DNA from: Massospora cicadina
Lineage: Eukaryota > Entomophthoromycota > Entomophthoromycetes > Entomophthorales > Entomophthoraceae
NCBI GenBank assembly: GCA_022478985.1
Contig: JAKSZP010009243.1
Location: forward strand, 1 to 64,000
Reading direction: 5' to 3'
Length of the DNA stretch: 64,000 bases
The notes under the pieces are model-generated. The model did not search any database, was not told where the DNA came from, and was given only the letters and a program-made list of their open reading frames with translations. Shown here piece after piece: positions 11,109-22,460 of this stretch. Positions within the stretch are counted from its first letter, which is position 1. Each line of letters opens with the position of its first letter. The position numbers and the translations under genes were made by a program.

Positions 11109-12281
11109 GTAACAGCAACTTAGACTAATTTGGACGAAACATTTATAAATTATGATTAATAAATTATTAGGAATGACGTCAAATGAACGCTGGCATGAGT
11201 TAACTTGGACAAAGCGAGTTGAGTTTTAGTGAATTAAACAATGAGAACATGAAGCCAAATTAATGGTGATATGGACACTATTATGAAACATTTAATTAAT
11301 TAAAAAGCAATTTACTAAGTAGAAATCAATTGCATCAAATCAATGATCAAATTTGATGAGGCCAAAACATTACAATTCACCAAGGAATATAAATATGAAC
11401 ACTTTTTAAGAAATTGGCCTAGTTCACATGAATCAAAATCCCCTTATCAAATAACATTTTAATTTCATATATATATATAATTGTAATACTGCCAAAATCA
11501 TCTAAAAACGTTTATTGAAACTATAAAATCAATGATTAAATGTGCACCAAGGCACCAATGTGTCGTTGGAGCATGCATTATTGCAGTCCCATATCTTATA
11601 ATCTGTTTGTTGTATGGTATCAATTTATTCAGATTGATATTATATTAATTTTACCTGACAACCATATAAATAGGGTCAGTTTATTTTTAATAGATTGAAT
11701 TTTTACTATATTTTATCTTCTTAGCTAGGGTGCAACAACCTTAGATGGGTTTTATTTATTTTGAGAAGGTTCCTCAGGGGTGTAGGCATCCCTGGGTGAT
11801 TACGTTTGCTGTAGCGGCCTGCTGAGCCCCATGTACATCTTTCTGATGATTGAACCCTCTGTGAGAGTACTGATATAACTTGGGACCTCAATTAAAGAAG
11901 ACCTGCTAGTAAATGAGGCACTAGATGAGAACCAATCACATATGGACTTGGGATCAATCAGGATAGATTCTGTGCTGATCAGGCTGATGTAACCAGATGG
12001 GTGTTGGAGCACTCAGGCTGACCAGATGAGTGTTAGTGCGCTCAGGTTGAGATGGCCATATGATTTGAGAGTGCCAGCTCTGGGCGCTAATGATAGTTTT
12101 GGTTGATTTATGGTGAAATTGCTCTAGAGACATCTCACAGTTGAGGTGTTGCGTTGCTCATAAACTTGCAGCAAGGATAAGTAAGGCTTCTAGTGTTGAT
12201 GTGCATAGGGGTGAGCTGTCTTCATACTGTTCATCCTGGCACATCAGTGGTGTTATGAACCATTTGAGAAATGTAATTGTC
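11109..12281. other. AT-rich interval without recognisable genes
   Basis: I see no supported coding region. The first 650 bases are AT-rich with a short TA run near 11468-11480. The second half is less AT-rich and holds the 29-bp tandem repeat listed separately. The short open frames here lack any recognisable motif. Confidence 0.35.
11992..12049. repeat. two tandem 29-bp repeats
   Basis: The units at 11992-12020 and 12021-12049 both begin ACCAGATG and are directly adjacent. They differ at five positions. A partial earlier copy may lie just upstream. Confidence 0.7.
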
Positions 12282-12299
12282 TCAACAGTCCTCATGACT
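12282..12299. repeat. left target-site duplication of LINE A
   Basis: TCAACAGTCCTCATGACT is repeated without change at 17571-17588. It abuts the 3' end of LINE A, which is on the minus strand. Confidence 0.9.
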
Positions 12300-12351
12300 T
12301 TCGAATTTTGTGGGGAAGGCTGACCATGGGATGGACACTTCCGAATATGAC

Positions 12352-13190
12352 TCAGAAGAGACAAAACTTAGTACCAGGAAAGGCACCCCAGAGAAGCGAT
12401 GCTATCTCTTGTTGCCAGCGGGAACGCCACTTATGGGGAGGGGAGGGAACGTGTGGAGGGGCCGTAGCCACAACTGAACACGTGTGGAGGAAGGGGTCTG
12501 ATTTGATGAACCAGACTGGGAACCAGGAGTAGACCAGCTGTTGGTGACGCGGTGGGAGGTATCCAAACATCCACGCTTTAAAAATGGTCCACCAAATGAG
12601 ACCAGAAGTGTGGACAGCTTCTGAGAGGGTGGGGTGGAGCCTGCGATGGCATCTAAGACAATTGTGTGGATGGTCCACATGGAGATTGCAACCACCAAAG
12701 CACGGAGGGAGGGTGGAAGAGAGGGTGCCATTGATAGGGCAAACATATTTCTTGACAGACTGAAGGGATGCGTTTGATCCTGGCCCAGCAGACGTTGAAT
12801 TTCGCGCCATATCACTTTAGAGGTAGGGCACTTCTCCAGTCGGTGGAACAGCGTTCTGTACTGGCCACACACAACACAGGACGAGTGTAAAGCGTTAGAG
12901 CGCTCAGCTGTATGATACACCCGCCTCAGGCAGCGCCACACATGGGAGCGGACTTTAGGCTGCAACAGAGGATGGTGTACGTATTTCCAGATAGTTTTTG
13001 GGTCCCAGTGGAGTAAGGGATGTCCATCATGTCCAGGTAGTCCACCCTGGATAGGACATGGGGCCAAATGGGGATCACGCCATCATGGATGGGTAGCCCC
13101 TGTACCTCTTGTGTGAACTGAGGAGAGGGGCGGCCTCTTTGGGTTGTATGTCCGCTAATACGAATTCTCCACTCAGCGCTCCACATGGAG
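12352..13190 (-). pseudogene. LINE A ORF2 C-terminal region with Cys/His finger
   Basis: The minus-strand frame 12402-13067 holds SSCVVCGQYRTLFHRLEKC. This is a C-x2-C-x7-H-x4-C finger, as found at the end of many LINE ORF2 proteins. PTSKVIWREIQRLLGQD follows. The finger is thought to help bind nucleic acid during target-primed reverse transcription. It lies after the RT domain, and the frame differs from that of RT, so at least one frameshift separates them. LINE B has the same segment (near 43.4 kb) with its last cysteine lost. Confidence 0.8.
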
Positions 13191-13456
13191 AGTAGGATTC
13201 ATTTGTAGTGGGTTTTAGTCCCGTGAGGACCTGTGGCCGATGTGTGTGATGTGAGGTATTTCATCAGGGAGTGGGGGTTCAATGGATTGTTGAGGCCCAA
13301 AGCGGGAGAAGCTGGAGCAGGCTGCACGGGACCAGTGTTGGGAGGGGAGTGTAGGGGTGGTGATGGCCGCAATCCAGGTGCCCAGGATCTTGGCAGCATG
13401 GGCTTTGAAGTCAAGCAGGCCCATGCCACCATGATGATGAGGGCCAAACATGACCT

Positions 13457-14710
13457 CTAGCCGTACTGGTGTAGGGCGGCCTGACCAAAGCCATCCTTGC
13501 AGCAGGGCATACAAGGATTAAAAAAGCTTGGGGAGAAGGGGATGGCGTGGGCTCTAAACCAGACTTTGGAGAGGAGCATAGAGTTGGCTAAAACAACCCT
13601 GCCAGTAAGGGAAGTAGGATGGGCTCTGAGAGAGGCGATTTGCTTTGTCACGTTGTCCAGAATACGGCACTCCATTACTGCTGACGCATATCCGCCTGCC
13701 TCCATCAACACGCCCAGATGGCGTACCGGTCCTATGGTAGGGCGTGGCACATTGGGGAGCACCAGTGGGGCGGTGTGTGTTGAACTGGTAGGGCGAGGAC
13801 GTGGGCGAGCAGATGGGCCAGGTTGGGAACTAATTGCTGGGGCCCAGCAGTTCTGAAACCGACCAAGGAGGATGATTTTGGTTTTGGAAGCGTTCAGTGT
13901 CACATTACTTACCTGGGAATACTCCTGGATGAGAGCTTCAAGCGCGCACGCATCTTGATTATTATACACCTCAACCACACAATCATCTGCAAATGCCATT
14001 ATCTTAACTGGGGCTTGGCCTGGCACATGGACCCCAGTGAGTTGGGCATTCAAATTTTGCAGTAGTGGGTCAAGGCTGAAGTTGTATAAGAGTGGGCTGA
14101 GGGGGTCCCCTTGTCGCAAGCCCCTTTGAGGGCGGACTACTTCCATTAGGAAGCCAGGGCCACATACTGCCATTGTTGCAGATTCCGTGAACAGCATCAC
14201 CCAGTTACTGAAGCGAGGGGGTAAGCGGAATTGATGGAGGCAGGCCCTGAGGTATTCCCAGTTTACTCTATCATAGGCCTTCTGTTGGTCCAAGAATACA
14301 AGTGCCCCAGAGGCTGTGGACTGACATGAATTAGCCACAGAGTGCATGTTATCCCAAATCGACCTTCTGGGTATGAAACCAAATTGTTTTGGGGAGATGG
14401 TGGCAGATGCTACAGTCCCTAAACGGTTAGCCATGATTTTTGTTAAAATTTTAGTGTCTGTGTTAGTTAAAGAAATGGGGCGCCAGTCGGCTAAGTCTAG
14501 CTTATCCCCTTTCTTGAAGAGTGTGATGGTAAAGGCCTCATGTCCTCCTGGTAGGGGGCGCGTTTCCAACAGGCTTTGGTCAAATGAGGCGAGCAGCAAT
14601 GGGATATATATTTGAAATACTTTTTGTAGAACTCATATGGAATGCCATCTGGGCCTGGGCATTTTCAGTTTGGCGCACCGCAAATGGCTGTCCATAATTC
14701 AGTCGGAGTA
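13457..14710 (-). CDS. LINE A ORF2 reverse transcriptase domain
   Basis: A 380-codon open frame (13457-14599) carries the standard LINE RT blocks in order. They are FKKGDKLDLADWRPISLTN (finger), KQFGFIPRRSIWDN, VFLDQQKAYDRVNWEYL (first catalytic Asp), RPQRGLRQGDPLSPLLYNF, and FADDCVVEV with the catalytic DD pair at 13982-13993. The thumb region follows. RT copies the element RNA from the nicked target DNA. All visible catalytic residues are kept, which is unusual for this window. The RT start is set by homology, because ORF2 begins far upstream in the endonuclease region and is broken by frameshifts. Confidence 0.85.
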
Positions 14711-14719
14711 ATCAAATTC

Positions 14720-16056
14720 ATTATTTCTGGGTATTGGAAAATGGTGCAGATGTGGGCTCAGTCAAGAAATTTCGCCACTTTGGCTGGCTGAATTGGATTG
14801 GATCAGTACAACTTGGAGTAATACTTTTGTGTTTTAATTGCCACTTTGGCTGGCATATCCACAATGGAATCATCTGATCTTCACACCTGTGTGCAGGCCA
14901 CGCTCTGGCATGGTGAAAAAATTTTTTTAAAGAAATATGCGGTGCACTTGTCACCTTTTGTGATGCGTGTGGCCCTGTACTGAACACAAACCCGATGTTT
15001 GTGTTGCCTTTTGAGTGCGTTGAGGTGGGCGGCTGCCTCTGCCCACTTCTGGCCCCATGCAGAGCTGTATCCTGTAGCTAGGATGTTGAACTCCAGGTGT
15101 GCCAACTCTGCCAGAACGCGTGAAATGACCACCGATGTGTCTTGTGAGTGTCTGGAGGAGAGATGGCGAGAGTGGCGGATGGTGTCATCTTTGAAAGTTG
15201 CCCATGTGGAAATGGGATTTGTGCAAAATGGTGCAACAAACTTTTTTGCCAAAGTTGCTGCTTCCACCCACATGGAAAATCCTGGTGACGCGAGCTCGGA
15301 GGGGCGAATTTTGCACCAATGTGGGGCCTTAGCAGCTGTGACAGGTAGGTGGTAGGTTAGCGAGACCAGTTGATGGTCGGAGAATTCTATTTTTGTTGTT
15401 CTGAAGTGGGAGATGTGGGGTTGGAATTTCGCCGGCATTAGGATAAGGTTGATGCAGGTCATAAACCTTAGTTGGCCGTTGTGGACGTGGGGACGCATCA
15501 TGTTTTTGAGCAGCGGAGCATGTCATGGCAGCACATCCATTAACCCAAAGGTGGCCTTTAGAACGCGCAGTTCTACATGACCCTGGGGGGCATGGGGTGA
15601 GGAAGGCCACCAGTCCATTGGTGTATTTAGCCAACAGTTCATGTCACCGACTAGGAAATAGTCTGGGGTAGTGGGAGGGATTTGACCATTGAGAAAATTT
15701 CCTGATGCTCACGTGCACCATTTGGGGTATAGATGTTCATGATTGCGTGCACTACATCAGCCCACAAGAAAGTGACAATGAGAAATTGGCCATTTAGGAA
15801 TGTTTTGAAGATAAAAATTTGAAAAAAAATTATTTTTCTGAATTAGCACCCCACGGTGCTTTGACCAAAAAGGATAGGGATAGGAGGAGCATTGTTTTCC
15901 AAGCTTCCTCGGAACCTCATGGACAGTGGGACTCCTGGATGGCCAGGATATCCACAGGTAGATTGTGTTATAAAAACTCAGTTTTCTAGCCTGGGATGGG
16001 GAGGCCTTGAGTCTGGCGATATTCAGCATCCCTAAAGTGAAGGTTTCTCCCATCAC
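14720..16056 (-). pseudogene. LINE A ORF2 APE-type endonuclease and linker
   Basis: Reading from 16056 leftwards, TFTLGMLNIARLK opens the domain. ILAIQES (near 15.94 kb) supplies the conserved Gln-Glu motif, and RGVLIQKNNFF follows. NIYTPNGAREHQ (near 15.73 kb), VGDMNCWLN (near 15.64 kb) and EFSDHQLVSL (near 15.38 kb, the SDH catalytic histidine) come next. The SRID-like block reads TCINLIL, so it is altered. At least two frame changes break the domain. APE endonucleases nick the target DNA to start integration. The linker to RT (14881-15501) includes KHRVCVQYRATRITKGDKC. ORF2 appears to start just after the ORF1 stop at about 16060. Confidence 0.8.
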
Positions 16057-16059
16057 ACC

Positions 16060-17477
16060 TTAGGTGCGAGGGGATGGGCACCTGGGCCCACCAGCCTCCT
16101 CTAAATCCCCATGGGCCTTCACAGCAGCGCAGGTGTTAACAGCAACGCTATCGGGGTTTTTGTTAATTTTTGCAGAAAGAGTTGCATTGGCTTTAGCCTT
16201 CACTTTTTGTTTTCCCGACGTCGGACAAATTTTTTGCAGTGCGGATGAGTTTGGTGCACTGCTGAGCGGGTCAAAAAAAATTTTCAGTTGGGATGAGTCC
16301 CAAGTCAGTTTCAACTAAAGCTTGGGTGCAACGATTGAGTGAGATCAAATCCCCCATCAGATCCTCAGATTGAGTGGCCCGCTCAGCATGGGCTTCCCAA
16401 TCTGATTGGTTGATGAATTCCTGAGTTGCTTCCACCGGAAAGTTTCCATGTCCTCCTGGCATTGTGAGTGTGAGATAGCGGTGGTGGCTTTGCCTGCTTC
16501 CTTTGCCATGGCCCTGTGGGCCTGCTTGGCCTTCTTCATCTCTTGCGGGGAGATAGGCTTTATCAGTAGGTAGCAGCCTTGTGCTCCCCACGGGAAAGCC
16601 TCTTTGGTGCTTGCAGTTGGTTTGTAGTGCACCTCTCCGCTGGCCATGGCCGCCAAGGGGTGCTCTTGGAATGTGACACCCTCCTTGGTGGGGCATGCGT
16701 GCACCTTATGGCTGAACGCGTCACAATGGGTACAAATGGGGGGCGCGCTGTCCACGGTCACCTGGAATGGGTGGGTGGTATGCCCTGCAATATCAATAAA
16801 AGTGGAGTGTGGGATCTGGGTTAGGTCCTTCATGATCTCCTCAGTTGGGGTCAGGACTGTGATGGCTTTGCCAGTGCACAGGTGTGGCATCAGTGTGAAG
16901 CGTTGCATTTTGAAAGATTGTATTTCGCCATATACGGCGAGACCATCTTTCAGGTGCTGTTCCAAAATGTCACGCTTTACCATAGTAGGCAAAAATTCAA
17001 ATGTGAGGAAAATTTAGTTTGATTTTGTCCATCTGGTGCATTTGGTTTCGACGACCCTTTGCCCTTCAGGGAGGTTGACCACTACGCGCACCGCTGCAGC
17101 CTCATCTGTGCTTTTTTGCTTTTGAAATCTAGGTCCAGCCAACCATGCGACATGGAGTGAGGTGTGACATACACCGCGGTCATGAAAATTGTGTGCACAT
17201 CTTCACAAAATATTTCCCATAAGGTTATTCGTTGGATGTCCAGAAACACGCGGACTCCAAATTCCACCAACGAAGGTGGCTGGGAGTGTGGCGTATTGCT
17301 GTACTGGTTGTATCGTGCTTGCCATGTGAGTATCTCCCGGGGAATAGTGACTGCCAGTTTTTTAAAATTTTTGTCTATTCTGCCAGTTTCTCCGGGGCGT
17401 TTTTGAATTTTGGAGGCCGCGGGCCTTCCACCTGCTCCTCTTACCTTACTTTCCCAACTGCTCCCTGACATGGGCAC
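16060..17477 (-). pseudogene. LINE A ORF1 (RNA-binding protein with CCHC knuckle), frameshifted
   Basis: ORF1 starts near 17477 (MPMSGSSWESKV) with a basic region, then GVRVFLDIQRITLWEIFCED. After a frameshift at about 17.08 kb it continues in frame 16357-16992 with VKRDILEQHLKDGLAVYGEI. The zinc knuckle follows as CTHCDAFSHKVHAC, a full C-x2-C-x4-H-x4-C. Another frame change leads to the C-terminal part (16060-16314), rich in Lys and Ala, ending CPSPRT. ORF1 proteins coat the element RNA. The ORF1 stop and the ORF2 start are within a few bases of each other. LINE B and LINE C carry the same protein with more damage. Confidence 0.8.
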
Positions 17478-17570
17478 AGACTAATCTCCTCTGTGAGATT
17501 ATCAAACTAGATTCAGTTTTGAATTGAATAAGTTGCAAAAGTGATTGCAACGAGAAAGAAAAGTCATAAT

Positions 17571-17588
17571 TCAACAGTCCTCATGACT
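17571..17588. repeat. right target-site duplication of LINE A
   Basis: This is an exact copy of the 18 bases at 12282-12299, next to the 5' end of LINE A. Confidence 0.9.
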
Positions 17589-17779
17589 GTGATGGTGAAA
17601 GATGTGCCTTTTGAGGTTTAGGAAGTGGATGTTCAGGCTCAGAAGGCATCTCCATTGATTCAGGGGCACGTGATGCTTCCTAATTAAAATTCTCATTGGT
17701 GCCTACAAAGATGGGGTTCAGCTTTTGAGGACTAGAAAGCTGACTTATTGAGGCTAGATTCAGGATTAGGGCCTTGGCT

Positions 17780-18548
17780 CACTCATTATCTCAAATTCAA
17801 CAACCTGGATAATGCGTTTTAATAAGTGTGGGTGAATTCTGGCCAGGAACGTCTGATGGCTATCTGGATGTGGTATGAAGTTTATCAGTTCAAGGTTATG
17901 CCCTTTGGCCAGAAGAACGCATCACAATGTTCCAGCACCATATTGATGATGCTTTGGGGGATCTCAAGTTCTCCTGTGCTATTGCATATATTGATGACAT
18001 TTTAATTCATATTTCTAATTCTAAAAATGCTGTAGATTTAGTGGAAATATGTGATAACCTTACATAAGGATAAGTTAGTTGCAAAGACATCTAAATGTGA
18101 GTTTTATTAGATTAAATTTAGTTTAGAAAGTTTGCTTTAGAAGGATGGTCATACCGTTGCACCTTCCAATCTTAATGCCACTTGTTCTTGGCCTACTACT
18201 ATGACAAAAAACAACTGCATAGTTTTTGATATATGTCACCTTTTTAAAAAAATTTCATCTTATATCTCTGAGCTGGCGTCTCCCTTACACCCCTCACTGG
18301 TGAAATACCCCATTTGTTTGGACCCCAGAGTGACATACTGCTTTTGATGCAATGAAAGACGTCTTCACCTCTAATACTGTTTTACAACATGCTGATAGAG
18401 ACAAGCCTATTATTGTATCATAAAAGTCTCAGGCACCGCAGTTGGAAACATTGTGTTACAAGGACATGAGGGGAAGGTATATCCTATGGCTTACTTCTCA
18501 AGGAAGGTTGGCATAACTGAGAATTTGTGGGTTATTTTATGTTAAAGA
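17780..18548 (+). pseudogene. W piece 1: chromovirus RT and start of RNase H
   Basis: From about 17.78 kb the plus strand reads RT blocks homologous to element Y: LDNAF, SGQERLMAI, YQFKVMPFGQKNAS, FQHHIDDALGDLKFSC. The catalytic AYIDDILIH has an intact YIDD at 17987-17998. The thumb and connection follow with stops, and RNase H begins with AVGNIVLQGHEGKVYPMAYF. The frame ends at YVKEL (about 18.55 kb), where element X is inserted. The reading resumes at 33.28 kb with GAVALSLMHWRYLL. In Y the same junction reads YDKELAAVAWALTHWRYLL, so the two halves belong to one gene. Nothing recognisable was seen in the 190 bases upstream. Confidence 0.8.
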
Positions 18549-18550
18549 GC

Positions 18551-19204
18551 TGGTTTTGGATTTTAATAGGTTATGCTTTTCCAACATGTTCTATACTAGT
18601 AATTTATCAGGATCTTATCTCAAATATGATTCATTAGTGCAAATGACTTTTAGGTTTCTAAGGGGAAAGCTCTTATTCTCAATCATTTGAGTTATGGCAA
18701 TAACTTTTAGGCTCCCAAGGAGGCTTCTCCAAATTAGCAATTGTGACTAATATGGTTAGACTTCCATGAGTGATCAAGAATGACCCCCAATATTTATAGT
18801 TTACCAGTTTGAGGACACAATTGCCACCACTTGGGAATTGACCAATGGAAGTTCTTACCAATAGCATGTCAAATGCTGCAGGTAGATGGACATTAGTAAA
18901 TTTATTTTCTGGTGATCAATTCTAATGATTTTAATATTTGGGCATTAAATTGGCATGAGTGACATATATATATATATGAAAATCATGTTCTTGATGAAAT
19001 TATTTTTTCCTTGTCCTAATAGATTTTTTCAAGTAATAATTTTAGCTTATTGTAGGCCGAAAAAGCTTAAGTAGTAAAAGTGAACAAATGTCATGTTTTG
19101 CTTGAACTGTTATCAGCTCAGATCTGTGCTTCCTGTCATCATAAAGGAAGCTTTATCAGATGTGATCTTAGACCCTTGTGAATTTGTGCAGTGGTCGCTT
19201 TTCA
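18551..19204 (+). repeat. 5' LTR of element X
   Basis: About 650 bases are repeated in the same orientation at about 32617-33272. Shared blocks include CACAATTGCCACCACTTG, ATGTCAAATGCT and TTGGCATGAGTGACATA. The copy starts TGGTTTTGG and ends TTTTCA. The two LTRs have diverged heavily, with many substitutions and small indels, so the ends are good to a few bases only. Confidence 0.75.
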
Positions 19205-19209
19205 ACAAT

Positions 19210-19223
19210 TATTGCTCACTACA
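19210..19223 (+). promoter_or_regulatory. primer-binding-site-like sequence of X
   Basis: TATTGCTCACTACA lies just after the 5' LTR. It matches the core of the better-preserved sites in Z (TGGTGCTCACTACAGGGG) and V1 (TGGTGTTTACTACAGGGG), with two changes at the start. Confidence 0.5.
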
Positions 19224-19528
19224 TAAAGTTTCTAATCAACGTCGTCTATCAGTTAAGAGTAAAGAGTATGAGTTGCGCACTTATCAAGTGAAGGGGAAAC
19301 TGCCAAGTTGAGGCTGGTGAGGGATAAACCCCTAAAAGAGTGGACTTTGAGTACGTCAAATTAATCCCACTGTAAAGATATTTAGTCAATTATTAATCTC
19401 GTTCAGCAGCAAAAGAAGCCAAAGAAGAGATCGCAAAACTGCACCTACTAGTTAGTGATATGAAGAATTTTAGCAAATTTTAAATTTGAAGAAGTTTTGG
19501 CTGATTATCAGGCCTCAAAGTTACAGCG

Positions 19529-20720
19529 GTGGACTCCATATCCCTTAATCAAGAAGAGGTTCTGATTGGAATAGTTGATTTAATAGCGAGTATCATGACA
19601 AAACAGGGTTTGGATCTGATTGAGATTCAGTATCAAATCATGATGCTAGTGAAATCCTCAGACAACAACGTTGACAAACAACGTCAAATTACCAAAGAGT
19701 TGGAGGAGCTGAGGCTTAAGTATCAGAAGCTGGAAGCATGGAAGTTGAACATAATGAGTGGGAGAAGTCCTTCACTTATTGACTAGCCAAGTTGGAGAAA
19801 ACCACCGGCCAAGTTCTAAGAACCCTGAAGAGGAATTTCACCCATTGAGAGAGAGTTCCTTATTTTGGGGAGGACAGCCTTAATGAGTCCATCCATGGGA
19901 ATTTGCAGAAGATGCTTCCACCCTAACTGCTTATCTAGTATGGAGCCCTGTTCCATAAGTTTGAGTCACTAGCTGATGAAAAGATAACAGCACTAATCCC
20001 TGACAAGGTTTGGATAATGGTCAGCTCAAAAGCTGTTGGAGTTTCAGAGGAACAATATTCTGCCTTCTTGAGGCTTTTTAAAATGACCATGGTGGGGTGT
20101 GAGTTCATCAAAAGGGAGTGATTGTGATCAGCTGTCTAAATATGGCAAGTCAGAATCTTTTCCTAACTAATTAGCCGCCAGTGAATGGACTTATGTGGAA
20201 GCCAAATAGGTCATTTTGGGATAATCTGGCAGCCCTGAACATGTTACCAACTGGAAGTAAGGATTCATGGCTTATTTCCAAAAGGATCAGACCATCAAAA
20301 CCTTTTCTGGCCAATTCTATCAAGAAGCTCATATACTTGCCAGGTTAAGAGTGTTGACCAATCTTGACACGCAGATTGCAATAAGATGATGCTGTGGGGC
20401 CTAAGGAGCTGAATCAGGCCATGATCACCACTTTGAATGCGGATACAAAGACTGCCCAGATGGTAGTATTTTTACAGCTTTGTGTGACCAACTTTGATTC
20501 TCCAAACAAAAACTACTATAATGTCAATACTGAAAATATGAGTTATGCAGGAATTTTTGATAAAAACCAATAATAACCAACTCTGGAGCTAGTATTAGTT
20601 TGTTTGAGGAACTCTGAAAGGGCAAATTAAGAAATCAGGTCATTTTATTAAAAATTGTGACAAGTATGGCCATGTTATGAAGAACTGTTGAGATAAACCA
20701 GATAAGATCAATTTGGTTTT
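19529..20720 (+). pseudogene. X gag relic with zinc-knuckle remnant
   Basis: The open stretch 19529-19786 is charged and probably coiled, with ITKELEELRLKYQKLEAW. Further on, KTFSGQFYQEAHIL (near 20.3 kb) aligns with TTFSERFTVEAHML of the V1 gag (near 55.27 kb). The region ends with GHFIKNC and then GHVMKNC near 20.65-20.69 kb, which keep the H-x4-C halves of knuckles but lack complete C-x2-C parts. Gag forms the virus-like particle and binds the RNA. Stops are frequent. Confidence 0.6.
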
Positions 20721-20759
20721 ACCTGCCGATGATCAAGCGTCTTATGCAGGAAAAAATTA

Positions 20760-22185
20760 AGAAGAATAAATATTTAACAGTTTATTTCTCACCTATGATA
20801 AAGTTCCCCTATAGTTAGTAAAATGACTGTATAGAGCAACTGAGATGAGTAGCGAGGCTCTTGTGGTTGCCAATATATGAACAAAGGCCATTGAGCCCAA
20901 AACATTAGAAAAGGTGGCGCAAACATATTGGAAGTAGTCTTAACTCATGAAAGCGTACATTGAGGCTGGTAGTAGTAATTTTAACAATGTTAACATACTG
21001 ATTCCCATGTCCACCATTAAGGATCAATTCCCCAATGTAGCTGAAAAGCTTTGTCAATCCTTTTTTATATAGTGATGCTACAAATTTTTTAGCACTAGCA
21101 GTTCCCAACCCAAAAGGGAGAACCACCATGCATCTTTATTTGAAAATGGGCCAAACAAAGGGATTATTTGAAATAACTTTTTTCCTAATATGGCACCTCA
21201 TATAACATCCTAGGAAACCATATAGAAGGCAAGGAAGCCTTAGGGAATCTTTTTTCCGGCGCCCGCTTTAGCTGGCAGACCATGTCAGACAGCATTGTGG
21301 TGGGAGCATCAGTGACATGGGGCATAATGAGTTATAGTTGTGGGTTTTATTTGTTTATGAGGCCAGCAGTGTCCATTGCCTCAACGTATTGAGCAAGTTA
21401 ATGCTCAGCGAAAGTGATGAGAGCTGGCACACAAGTGAAAGGCTTGATGCGCTGGTGGGTTTGGGATAAGCAGGGTTAAAAAGAGAAGTTTTTCCGCATC
21501 AGCGCAATTGCCACTCAAGCCAAAACTGAGCTCCTCAATTTCATATTTTGCATCCTCCTCAAAATCATGGGGAAATTTGGGATGAGAATACCCTAAACAA
21601 GGGGTTCCATCGCCCCATAGAGTTGTTGGCGGAGGAGGATGTTGGCAGGAGCTTCAGCGGCTTCAACTGCCATTTTATTAATATTTTTATAAATTGGGAA
21701 ACTGCTTTGAGAGCAAAAATGGTGGGGCTGTGATTCAGGAGGATCAACAAAAAATTCTTAAAAGCAAAATCTGGCTTGACATGGTATGGCCATTCGTCCT
21801 CATAAATCCATTTGAGAGCCTCAAATGGATTGGATTCAGCCAGCACTGGGCCAGCCACTGGAATTGGGGAAGTGGCAGAAGCTGATTGGCCATGTGCCGT
21901 TGACCATGGCAGCTCAGCTGAAACTGATCAACCATTGAACAGGATTTTGTAATCCAGTCAAATTGTTAGAATTTTTTTAAATTTTTTACATTTTGATTGG
22001 GTGCCATATTAAAAGCGGCGCCAGAAATTGCCAAGGTTGGGGGTGGGAGGATTTAGCCCCATTTAAAAAATAGAGCCAAACGGGACATTAACCTGACACC
22101 AGTGGGAGAAGCAGTGGAAAATGATGCTGCAATTTTCTAGTAAACAATATTTTCCATTGTTCTGAATGCATTTATGCTAATATTT
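20760..22185. other. X internal interval, includes a segment bounded by short inverted repeats
   Basis: Between gag and protease remnants of X, the stretch from GGCGCCCGCTTTA (21258) to AAAGCGGCGCC (ends 22022) is bounded by near-inverted motifs. It is less AT-rich than its surroundings and may be a small inserted element of about 765 bp. I saw no transposase. The rest of the interval shows no clear coding. Confidence 0.3.
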
Positions 22186-22189
22186 AGGT

Positions 22190-22460
22190 AAAATGAGTAA
22201 AGGTTCAAGCCTCATTGATAGTGGAACTCCAACTAATACTATCTCTACAAATTTGATGAAAAGGTAAGACTTACACCTGATGCGGATTATAATAAAGCTA
22301 ACAGAATGGTGGGCCTGCATACTACTACTTCTCAGGGAGCATATAGCGCCTTGCCTCTACAGTTTAGATCACATCTTGTCACTACAACATCAGTAGTTCT
22401 ACCTAATCAGAGTAATGGATAATAATTAGCACTGACTTCATATGTAATGGACCGGAAAAG
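22190..22460 (+). pseudogene. X aspartic protease relic
   Basis: SLIDSGTPTNTISTNLMK places a DSGT active-site motif at 22217-22228. Next comes SQGAYSALPLQF, matching SEGAYSTLPLQF of V1, then VVLPNQSNG. This is the retropepsin-like protease that cuts the Gag-Pol polyprotein. The active-site aspartate is kept, but stops follow. Confidence 0.65.

Larger units (their letters stand above)
12300..17570 (-). mobile_element. LINE A: full-length non-LTR retrotransposon
   Basis: This is a 5.27-kb minus-strand element bounded by an exact 18-bp duplication. It carries a short 5' UTR, ORF1 with a CCHC knuckle, and ORF2 with an APE-type endonuclease, RT and a C-terminal Cys/His finger. The domain order and two-ORF layout match the L1/Tx1-like group of LINEs. 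No long poly-A tail is visible; the 3' end reads CCCCACAAAATTCGAAA on the element strand. The intact duplication and the 380-codon open RT frame suggest it is younger than most elements here. Frameshifts in ORF1, the endonuclease and the 3' part make it non-autonomous as read. Confidence 0.9.

Noticed and set aside
16064..17017. Several plus-strand frames of 80-123 codons
   Set aside because: They are shadows of LINE A ORF1 on the minus strand, which carries the zinc knuckle.
18960..18980. Short TA dinucleotide runs (also near 11468)
   Set aside because: Ordinary short microsatellites in AT-rich sequence, the first one within the X LTR.
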